A stretch of 24,701 nt of DNA, taken from Saccoglossus kowalevskii (taxonomy: Eukaryota; Hemichordata; Enteropneusta; Harrimaniidae). Numbering within the stretch: position 1 is the first letter of the stretch; the number at the start of each line of letters is the position of its first letter. Location: positions 190,348-215,048 of the forward strand of contig NW_003106096.1 of assembly GCF_000003605.2 (NCBI RefSeq), in the 5' to 3' direction. The notes beneath the pieces are model-generated. The model was given only the letters and a program-made list of their open reading frames with translations. It searched no databases and was not told the DNA's origin. Made by a program: the position numbers and the translations under genes. Positions 8,673 to 20,600 of this stretch are shown here, one piece after another.

Positions 8673-11600
8673 CTGTGAAATTAGATTAAAATGTCTTTAT
8701 CAGAAAAGAATCCATGCATGCTACAACACTGTAAACGCAATAGGCCCTCCGTATATATAGGAATAACAGCATAGACACAAGAAATATGTAGGAGTTCCAT
8801 AAATACCAGTAAACAGAATATTAAAAAAAAAATATGTATAACCCCTCGATACTAATTTAAAACTAACAACGAAAGACACGAAAAAGATGAGGTGACTAAA
8901 TAAATCATCATATAGATAGTAAATAAATATGAACTATATATCCCCCTCCAATATAGAGAGGTTCACTGAGTATGAACACAGACAGTACTTCGAGGGTACA
9001 TTCTTGGCATAAAAGGATGGTAAGACAAATACTTTAGAGTACGCAGCTATTCAACATGGCAAAAGGATTGGAAACGATGACTTGGATGAATGACTGCTCT
9101 AACTAACAGGTGCCGACCCAATTAATTTAACATGCTGTATTTAATAGATTGAACATGCAGTACATAAAATTGGTGAGATAAAGACATACATCTACGACAA
9201 GAACAACTAAGTAGGGTAGGAAAGCAGTTTTTAAAAAAAAAACATTTGAAACAAGATATGTGTTAGTTATCACAATACATTGCTGAGTCCCTTCTGAGTA
9301 GTTGGTAGACAAGTTTGCAGTTGTCATACAATACATACTACAAATTATTACTCCAGAAAGGGCATTTACTAGAGCAATAAAAAATTACATTGTCTGCAGT
9401 TCACTCATTTTTTTTTCTTAGATGACTGCAAGAGAAATATGAAATGCTCAGCCTAAGAAAAGCAAATAATTTATAAGTAATGTATTTCGTTTAAAACTAG
9501 ACTCAGGAGGGAATCTCTGTCACCTCAAAGTTACATAAACTTTTGAGGGAAAAAAGTTACAGAAAAAAAGCAAAATATGTATGTAAAAAGTGCCTGTAGT
9601 CAAAGTAACTTGAGTCATTTCCATGGCAACCTGTAGTAAAATATTCTAGCCAGACATGCTGTTAGTTCAATAATATTATAAAAAAAATACACGCAGAGGA
9701 TTCCATCGGTGAGGCATGCAGGTCTGTAATTAAACTGGTTAGTATTAGCACTGCAGTGGATAACGTCAGTTGTTAAACTAGGATAACACGAGATGAAAAG
9801 ACAGATTGGTTGTCATAGCAACTGACGATGGTGTGGTCTGGAAAACAACATGATGTAGGTTAGAATAGATGGGATAGGATGAAAAATGAGTATAAAATAA
9901 AGACACACAACAAGGGGCAAGTTTAGAAAAAAAAGCACAGAAAGAGAAACTGAGAAAGGTTCTCTTGAAGTGAGATGGAGTGGAATGGCTTTCTCCTCTT
10001 ACTTGTTGTGGTTGTGGTAGTTGTTGTAGTAGAAGTGGAAGAATAGGATGACACAGAGCCTTGGTCAGATGCTGTGCTCATTTGCCTGACAATAGGAATA
10101 TCCACATCACCACATTTAACACCTGAAAAATGGAACAGTGGTAAATGGGGGTACACGTACATGAGGGGGCAGACTTTGGGAAGGGGTGTCTTAAGTCAAA
10201 GAAAAAAACCTGTAAATGCAAATGGCAATTTTAGTATCAAGAACTTATTTTTTTGTGATTCTCTTTACATAATATAATGATGGATGCAACTTTATGGTGA
10301 ACTGCAGCATGAAATGATGGAGTTTCAAATTAGACATGCAAATAATCTGATACTATGATGTCTGAGCACTTATTAACAGAATGCCATAACAATTGCTTTA
10401 GGAATGATTGAAATTTGAGCAAGCAAGCTACAGTTTCAATTTAAAGGGAAAGAGGGTGTCTTCAATCATGGGATATTTTGGCATCTGATATATATTTATG
10501 ATGACATACCATCTTGAGTTAAAAGATGTCAGATCAAGTGAAAAAACAAAGAAATTTATAGAGTGGTCACAAGATGGCAGTCTAATCATTCACACAAGTT
10601 TTATAAACTTTTAAAAAAGTGAGTAAACACAATTAGTTTATCAATAGTGCCAACTAAATAAATCACCGTGAAATTCTCTTCTGAGTGGCTGACTAATTTG
10701 TAAGGTATTTTGTTGTTACAATAATGTGTGAAATTGTTTATAAAATGACATTCTTTGGATTTTCATGTGGAGATGTGTGATCATGTGAAAAATGGAAACT
10801 ATTCTAGTGTTATCCAAATCACACCAAAACTTTCGCAAAAAAGTAAATAATTTTGGCGTTCCAATCTGACCAACTAAGGATTATCTGCAACTCATTATTA
10901 TTTTCATAGATATTTTGTTTCTAAAACATTTTTTATACAGATAGAAAGTTAGCTAACATTCCTATATTGGTTACTGTGAGCTATGTACAAGTGCCATAAG
11001 TAAAGATTGAAAGTTAGCCAACAGTGAAGATATATTCAAATTCATTTGTTGTGAAAAGTTTAGAGCAGATATTGGTGCAAATTACATTTATCTGTATATA
11101 AAGAATACCTGCCTATAGTGACCACCTTTGGGCAGTAAAGTAACCTGTATATAAAGATCCCACAAAAACCACCTGCCTAAAGTCACCACCTTTGGGCAGT
11201 GAAGTAACCTGTATATAAAGATCCCACAAAAACCACCTGCCTAAAGTGACCACCTTTGGGCAGTAAAGTAACCTGTATTTAAAGATCCCACAAAAACCAC
11301 CTGCCTAAAGTGACCACCTTTGGGCAGTAAAGTGACCTGTATATAAAGATCCCACAAAAACCACCTGCCTAAAAGTGATCACTTTTGGGCAGTGAAGTGA
11401 CCTGTATATAAAGATCCCACAAAAACCACCTGCCTAAAGTGACCACCTTTGGGCAGTAAAGTAACCTGTATATAAAGATCCCACAAAAACCACCTGCCTA
11501 AAGTGACCACCTTTGGGCAGTAAAAGTAACCTGTATATAAAGATCCCACAAAAACCACCTGCCTAAAGTGACCACCTTTGGGCAGTAAAGTGACCTGTAT

Positions 11601-14600
11601 ATAAAGATCCCACAAAACCACCTGCCTAAAAGTGATCACTTTTGGGCAGTGAAGTAACCTGTATATAAAGATCCCACAAAAACCACCTGCCTAAAGTGAC
11701 CACCTTTGGGCAGTAAAGTGACCTGTATATAAAGATCCCACAAAAACCACCTGCCTAAAGTGACCACCTTTGGGCAGTAAAGTGACCTGTATATAAAGAC
11801 CAACTGCCTATAGTGGCCAGTGAACTTGCTTGTATGAAGCCACAATGATGGAAAGTGATTGCATGTTCAGTAATTTACATTAGTTCCAACACGGACATTT
11901 TCAATTTAACAAAAAAACAAAACAAAAAAACAAGCACATTTTTATTTATTCTCTACCTTCAATTTCCACATAAAGACCAAATGCTGATATGAACAATTTC
12001 CTTGTGTACCATATGCACTTGTTCAACAGTATATTTGAATGCAATTTTAAAAGTAGAGTATTATCAAAATTAGTCTAGGATATATAAGGACTCAATATCG
12101 GTACTCTCATTATATTTTTGTAAAATGGGTGACCACAAACTTGCATTGAGTCAACTATCCAGCATGCTATATATAGGCAGATATGTGTAAAAAAAAATGG
12201 AGCAAATGTAGCCGCTATAGGTGAAGTTGGTCTCTGTTCCAATTTAAAGTACATTGTCTTCATTTGGTAGTTTATGTACACTTACATTCTGAAAGCATGC
12301 AAGGTTTCAAGCTTTAACCAACAAAACTCCGAACCAAAATAATCTTATCTCTGTCATGAATAAAGTGTTTGTGCTTGCAATAAATTTAAATAATTTGTAT
12401 CCAATCTTAAATTGGCCCTCAGGTGATATTATTTACAAGGTATTTGTTTGATGTAATGGAAAGTATGTTAAGCATCTATTCCCCCTTGTACTTCTGATGC
12501 ATCTACATGATTTGTTTAATTATTTCAAGTCATTGGAGCATTATACACATCAACACTAGAAAGCATAATTGTCTTTACTTTTGAATTACCAACATGAAAA
12601 AAGTCACAGACAAGTTAAGATCAAAGTAAATCTTAATTCAAAGAAACACAACCATTGAAATTTGAAATGAATGTTACACAACTATATAGTTAGGCGTTGT
12701 TAGTTGTTAAGACCCACTCATAACGGGTACTTACTCTAGACAATCAGGTTAAGGTCAATTGGAGAAAAAGACTTGCATCATGCCATGCATTTAAGGCTCA
12801 CTTCACAGTCACATTTGCCAGTCAGCGAAGTGTCATGGTTATGTCAACAAAAGTGTAATACCACACACACACAAAAAATTGCAATAATCAGTCCAAAACC
12901 TTTCCAAATTCAAACTGATTAACATCATCAAACACGAACTGATATATATATAAGATGATAGAGTACTGATTGACCTACCGACAATATGGCACTTGCTGGC
13001 ATCCCCAGTGGGGCTAGTGCGAACTTGAATCGGTGAGTAAGGCACATTGTCACCACCGTATTTCACTGTGATAGTATAGCGACCAACATCTGTCGGTGTA
13101 TAGATAATTCTGTAGGTGCCATCGCCATTATCGATGATATCAGGTTTGATGTGCTTTCCATTAGCATCCTTCATTTAAAGAATGAAGACATAAAAATTAG
13201 CATTTTTTACCAAAAGTTAACAGCATATATCAATGCAATGAACAAATCAGAAACCAACGAGTTGCATGACAAGCTAAAAATCACATTTTACAAAATATAT
13301 TTGGGTTGAAATTCAAAATGCCAACTTACAGTGATGGTGATAGTGAGTTCGGCATCACCAGCATCCCTTGTATCAACAATGAATTCAATTGGTAAACTAG
13401 CAGGGATTCCAGTTTTTTCCAATCCTGGGCCTCGAACTTTGACCTTGCTTGCATCATGAGAAGGAAGAATCTTGGTATGGAATGGGCTAAAATGCAAGAA
13501 TAAGGTAATGATCAATGCAGGAATGAGGTAATGGACCATAGTATGTTCTCCTAAGACGAGTCATACAAGTTACAAGAAGTGAGAGCTATGACATTTTCCA
13601 TAGCTTTTTGTTGATGATTATGTGTGAACAATCATTTTATTCCACAAAATGTTAATAGACCATTTTTAATACCTTGCCATATCTTGCCAGATTCTGTAAA
13701 TGATTGTATCACTGGCCATACGTTACATTCTAAAGTAGGTACACATGCAGAGAAATCATCTGTTTAGCAGTCAACATTTTGCAATGCACAATCATATTGG
13801 TTTATGTTTGTTATAAAGTAATATATAAAATATTCAAAATAATTATTAGTGTTTTCAACTATAATACATGCATATACATAATTGCATGGCCTTGAGTTTT
13901 TTGAATTTGAATTCTGGCATCTACTGTGCATATACATGGCTGACGTGATGGAATTTTAATTGTCTATACCATAATAAAAAGATATCATCTCATTTATCAT
14001 CTTGTTCAGGACATGTTTTTTGAGAAGTAAAATGATCAGCAGTTAACCATAATAATTAGATGACCATACTATTGTATGTGCCATGATGTACTCTTTATTT
14101 ATCAAGTTTGAAAGTGAAGGCATGTAAGTAAGAGATACAAGTCTGGAATAGAATTTGTTCAAATGTCTGCCAGTCGGCCATCTTGAGCAAAATTTCCAAC
14201 AACTACACATTTTATCAAGTTTGAAGAAAATCTGACAACATGCCCAAGATATGGTTCAAGACCTGTCACAAAATCTGATTTTGGTGCATTTGGTGCAACC
14301 ATAACTGAATTATGGAATAACCACACATGCATATGTACCATATAAGGTAATAAACTCTGTGTGAAGTTTAAAAGAATTGCTTTTTGGGTGTCCAAGATAT
14401 AGCATTAAATGCACGCATGGATAAATGTACGAACAGACACTAGCATGCGACTAATAATAATAATTTTTTTAATTTTAAGCCAGGCAGGTCCACCCAAGGT
14501 ACAGAGTATCAAAACAAGTGGATTTGCCATTTTCAAAAAGAAGTGAAAATGTAATAACTCCATTTTGACTAAGTCAACAATTTTATTTGTTTAACATTTA

Positions 14601-17600
14601 TTCATATTATTATTCATATAAAGTTGATTCTGAAGGAAATCTCAGCTCAAGTGTCTTTTTCCATTCGATTCAGAAAGTTCTAAATTAGGCTCCATGTGAG
14701 ACCTCATCAGAAGCTGGAAATCTTCTATTGTTGTTTCCAACAGGAAATCAGTTAAAAGTCTTACCTTTGTGGAATATGTTGGTCAGCATATTTGACATCC
14801 ACAGTACACTTGCCCTCTTGTTGTGGTAAGTAGGTACATTCAAATGTACCATCTCCATTGTCCTTGATCTGAGCTTTCTCTTTAGGCCCTACAAGACAGT
14901 GGATACATGTACAGTCAATATGTGACAATACTAACAAGTCATTGTCGATGACATAGTCACCATAGGCATGAAATATCACATGACTACTAAGGTGTACGAA
15001 CGAGTTATGGCTTTGGGGAACTACAATCGTTTAAATAAGATGGCTACCAGTCATCCATTTTTTATTTAATGATACCAGAAACACATGTGTGTTTGTCTTG
15101 TATGTCAGCATGACGTTTAAATCAGTCCAGGCATATCAAAGATACATTTATTTAAAAAACAATGTTTGCCAGTCAGACATTTTGAGTTCAAACCGAAAAA
15201 AAAATCTATCAACTGTCACATTTTTTGAATGCTGCAAAGATGCTTCAAATTAGAACAACCAATTATTTCTGAAAACGATCAGACTCAAGAAATGAAGGAA
15301 ATCTAATCTGCCATGCATGAAAGGAAAAAAAGGCAACAAGGGAATATGCCAATGATATGCAATAAATAAAGAATACCTTTTTCTGGGATGACAGTGACAT
15401 CTAATGGGGCCACTCCAGCCTTTGTGGCATCCACTGTAAATGTAGCAGGTGCAGCTGCTCTGACACCAGCACGTTCTAATCCAGGACCACTTGCTTTGAC
15501 TTTAGTTGGATCTACGATATCTTCTATGGTCGAGTGGAATGGACTGCCTGCAAAGTAAACAAAACAAAGCATTTTATACTATTATCACATGACATGGTGT
15601 ATTATTCAGAGTTATGACATTTAGTAGGAAACATCACTGCTGATATGACAGGAGAAACCTCACAATATTCAGTTTGGAAATTTGGGTTCACCAGTCAGCC
15701 AAAAGGCCAACAAAACGAAAAACTAATTGTCATAATTACATAATTAATCAATACAACATTACTTTGTACCAACTAAATTGAACAAAACTACCGGTAGTCC
15801 AGGCATGTTCAAGAAACAATGTGGGAAGATGAAGGGTTGAACCAAAAAACCTTGTACATTTTTTGTTCTGTTTGTTTTCCAGTATATTTTATTCAATGCT
15901 AAGTCAGTTTTCACTTTTTCCCGTGATTTTTTGCTGTTGTTATTTACCTGGTATATGTTGATCAGCAAATTTGATTTGAATTTCATAGTCGCCTGGTTTA
16001 GTTGGCCAGTATTCCACACTACATGTGCCATCTTTGTTGTCTTTACATGTCATCTTGGCTTCACTGGGGCCCTCCACAGCCAAACCCAAGCCACCAGTTC
16101 CAGCACCTTTAGTCTCCACGGTGAAGTTGCAAGGTTTATGAGTGTTTCCACTTTCAAGGCCAGGACCATAGGCTTTACACTTAGCAGCATTTGATCCTCT
16201 AACAACACCTACATTGTATGGTGATTTACCAACTGGTTTACTGGCAACCTCAACATCAACTTTATGTATACCTAATATAAATAATAATAAATGTACTGTA
16301 AATAACATATTCTCTGATAAAGTGTACAATAGAGTATGTAAGAGCATTCAGAACTGAAATAAGCAAGAAATGTAGAAAAACCAGTAAGCAATAATCTCTT
16401 CTTTTGATTTTCATTCCAGCCAAAGATTTGTAGTGCTTTCTAAGTTTATGCAAGAATTAGATTTTTATTTGTGAAAAGAATATGGTCATTTTTAACTAAG
16501 AGTAATTGATCACCTGGTGCAAACCCCATATTTGGGCATATAAATATATAACAAGTAATTATCATAACATGACAGAATTCCTGCTCTTCAATAGTAAACT
16601 AAACTGAATAAATCAGCCAGTTAATATGTGCGACAAGTTGTAAATAATATTTATTTGCAATCAGTAAAGGCATGTCAGAGTTTATAGCTCGAAACAGCAT
16701 TCTTTAAAAACAAAATGTCTGTCAGTCAGCCAATTTGAATTCTATATGAAGAACAAAATGACATGCATTAAGGTGCAACCGTGTCTTATCTATATACTAA
16801 ATTTGAATGAAACACATCCATACACAACAAAGATCCGGTTCCAAGATGGATTGATTAGATGTATTTTTAATATTTAAATGGCCCCAATTCGGCCAGCTTG
16901 AAACAGGTTGTCAAATGAATATGAGCGACATGATGTACATTTATGATACATGTATAAAGTTTGAATGCAATTGGTCAAAGCATGTCAACTGTACATGATC
17001 CTCATAGAATATAAAAGCAATCTGCTTTTGTGTTATCCAGACATGAGAGATAATAGTTGTTAGCAACAAACCTTCTTCAAACGGTGCATAGCTAACATTG
17101 TATGTTCCATCTTTATTATCCTTAATAGCGGTCTCTAGTTTATTACCAAATGGATTTGTAACGGCACACTTTAATGCATCCTCTGGTAATCCACCGATAC
17201 CCTTGGCATCCACGGTGAACTCTGCAGTCGAATCTAAAAACACTCCTACAATAGCAAATAGAAAGAGATGATTTATACAAAAACAAAAAAATCCACAAAT
17301 ATTGGCCGTCTTGGGAAGTGCTAGTTCAGTGTTAATGATGCAATATGAAAGAAAACATTAATTTTTTTAATATTGTTATTCAATACTCCATAATGTAGAC
17401 TAAAATCGACTATGTTATCATAAACTAACACAACAGTATTCATATAGATGAAAATAAAAAATACTAATAGATATGTGATTGTTATTGTATGTACAAAAAC
17501 AACCAATGCATATGCATATTTCAGTGTTTCACCTAACAAACATTCTGATGTGTGCTACGAGAACAGCGTAGTTCATGATAAATCATTGTCCGATGACTTT

Positions 17601-20600
17601 ATCAATGTGAAGTATCAAACAGCAATACTAAATAGTACATTTTCTGGTCCATATTGCAATTATGGATATTTATGATGACATTAGGAACCGCACACTTCCA
17701 TGTACTAAGAGATATAGATTAGCTGCACACAAATTCCCCATTTATCTGTCATTGACCAATCATTGACCAGGCATGGTTAGACAATGGAGCAAATGGTCAC
17801 TATAGTGCTGGTCATACAGAGATCGATTGTTCAGCACAAGACACAAACAAACTTGAGGAATTTGAGTGTAAACTGGAATAAATTATTTGTTTCAGAAACA
17901 ATGTTATTTGATGTGAATGGATAGCTATGGTCATCACATGATTTTGAATTGACAAAACGAGTTTTGAATGACAAATCATGGGTAAATATACATAAAGGAG
18001 CGAAAATGAAACTAATACATAATGACTTTATCAAATGGTTGAAATATTAAGATACAACCAACTTACAAGAGTATGTAACCAAGGGATTTTAATGTCTCAT
18101 CAGATGAAATTTATCTGCTTTGTATAAGAGTTTGTTTCAAATATGAATTGGCAGTTGTGTTTTCATGAGACATTAGAAGTAAACCCTTTGACTTACCAAC
18201 CCTTGTTTAGTAATGTATTAATGGTTATTGTCACACTGACATGAAAAACACCACACTGAAAGCATTTAATAATAAAAAATATAAAACATATTAGTAAATA
18301 TCAGAAGAAGAACTAATATTAATAATAATAATGTTTGTGCATTTTTTCTGCGTATTATGATTAGTAACTTGCTGCTTGTTGTCACAGTAACGGATAGCAG
18401 GCAAGAATCTCTGCAAAGAATTTTTTTGTTACAGAGCAAAAACCAATAAAAGCAAATTCACTTAGTGCCTTTCGTGAAGTAGCAATTTTTTGACATGTAA
18501 CTTGCTGTGTCAATGTATATATTTTTTAAAGAGCTATTGAGAAGATGCGTGTGGACATAGAGAAACCATCTGTGTGATAGTGATCTAACAATGAAGAGGA
18601 ATTTACTGAGGTACATGCCAATTTATATCTTTGATTCTCTAAAGATTGTTTCAGTGGCAGGTGTGGTTATACCCAGTAATAATGAAAATTCATTTTTAGT
18701 GTTTAGAAGTTTCTTGAGTACCGGTAATTCAAAAGGTGCATGGAGAATCAAGCTGGGAATAATTTAGTCAAGCCTAATACTATTATAAATTGTAATGTTA
18801 ATTGATAAAAACTAATCACAGAGAATGAGTGGATCCACCTTCATAATGATAGAAGTGAAGATGAAGCAAAGAAATGGGGGTTAGATGGTTCCAGTATGCA
18901 GATTTTATTATGCAAATATTAGTAGTCAAAGCAATAAATCTACAAATAGTCTAAGCTACTAAAACTACAGGCACACTCAAACAATTCACATAATTTACCC
19001 TTTGGTTCAATACCAGATCCATATACATTGATTTTGCTGACGTCAATTGCTGGCTTTACAGGGACCTTTATTGGTGTCTTAGGTATGGGGTATCCACCAT
19101 AACGGATATCAACAGTGTGGGGACCAAGTTCCTTAGGGTAGTACGAGGCATCAAAGGTACCATCTTTGTTGTCATCAATGTCGCAACTAATTGGCTGATT
19201 AGTAGGACTGAGAACACTACAAGTCAGGGGTGCTTCTCCTAGATCAGAAGGTACTGCACCTGCCTTTGTAGTGTCAATGTCCACATCAGCTGGCTCATTA
19301 GCTCTGGCCATTTCCAAACCAGGACCAGTAGCAACTACCTTAGAAGCATCAAACACCTTGGCTTTGAATGGAGAACCAGGTATGTGTTGATCAGCAAACG
19401 TGATATTGACATTATAGACACCAATATCATTAGCAACGTAGCTCGCTGAGCATGAACCATCGCCGTTGTCTTTACAATCAATCTTAGCTTCACTGGGGCC
19501 TTCAATTGTAACACCAAGAGCACCAGTACCAGCTTTACCAGTCTCAATAGTGAAATTAGCTGGAATTTTAACATGGGATCCTTTAAGCCCAGGACCATAA
19601 GCTCTGCACTTGGTTGGGTCAGCTCCTGGAACAGCTACGGTCTTGAATGGACTCTTGTTAATAGGTTTGTTGGCAAAAGTAATCTCAATCACGTACTCTC
19701 CTTCTTCGGTGGGTGTGAAACTGACTCCATATCCATCAACGGTTTCATCTACAATTACTTCAGTGTAGACTCCAGATGGAGCCTTGATGGAGCATTTGAG
19801 GGGTGCTTCACCAGCTCCTGATGTAATTACGTCAAACTCAACAACTTGGTTAACTGTTACTTCTGTAAAAACGCCAAATCATATACAATGTATGGAAACA
19901 ATAATTAAAACTGTACAACTACACTATGACATAATGCGCATACAAATTGTACTGAAAACAAAGATGGGCTTTTACTTCAATTGAAATGCAAAATCTAGGA
20001 CAACAACACAATTAGGTTCTTTCAAATAGAAAAATTTGGTTGAATCAAAATGTTACAAATTAACTTGTCACATTTTATTCCGCTAGCAAGCTATTCACAA
20101 AAATTCTAAATTAATACTGTTAACTATTGGTATAAAGCCAACAACAACAAAAAGGTTTTGCTTCTGGCCATCGCGTGCAATTTTGAGAACTGGTAAAGTA
20201 CTGGGATACGTTTGTCTTCAGTTTTAGAGTATGTTTTTTCTATCCAATTAAACCATTTATGCATATATTCAAAAGCATTATTAGATGCATATTAAACATT
20301 GAACACATCTTAATGTGAAAGTATTAAAAAATACAAAAAAAAAACAAAATTATCACATCCTTTTCTTTTTTTGCCCCTGAGCATGAGAAACAATACTTTT
20401 TTTTGTTCCCTGATCTAATAGACAAGTTATACACATGCCAGCTAAAAACCACAATCTTGGAATAGTGCCCCCTCTATTGGCAATATGAGAAATACATCAA
20501 TAGAGGGCGCCCTACACCATTGGATCTGAAGACAAAAACCACTTACTCTCTTCCAGTCCATCTATATACACTTTACTAAGATCAATCTTAGGCTGTACAT

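Larger units (their letters stand above)
14164..16739. repeat. Scattered fragments of a diverged interspersed family, core tgtctgccagtcggccatcttga
   Basis: The span contains three separate matches, each in a different filamin intron. They are 14164-14187 (tgtctgccagtcggccat), 15163-15186 (tgtttgccagtcagacat) and 16716-16739 (tgtctgtcagtcagccaa). Weaker relatives are near 15038 and 15690. Surrounding sequence is similar only in patches, so these are old copies. Confidence 0.5.

Noticed and set aside
8444-8689. Plus-strand open frame opposite the repeat 15 exon
   Set aside because: Shadow of the coding exon on the other strand.
11108-11820. Regular repeat array considered as CRISPR-like
   Set aside because: There are no unique spacers between conserved repeats; the whole 64-bp unit repeats. 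The window is eukaryotic.
11379-11845. Two minus-strand open frames with repeated [15 protein letters not shown]-like words, resembling a repeat protein
   Set aside because: They are translations of the 64-bp minisatellite and change frame with each 64/65-base unit. No splice context or family likeness.
17072-17245. In-frame GTG at the 5' end of the repeat 11 exon as a start codon
   Set aside because: It is an internal valine after an acceptor site. The upstream exon joins in frame.
19335-19598. Second minus-strand frame inside the large exon
   Set aside because: Out of frame with the filamin reading, which explains this stretch fully.
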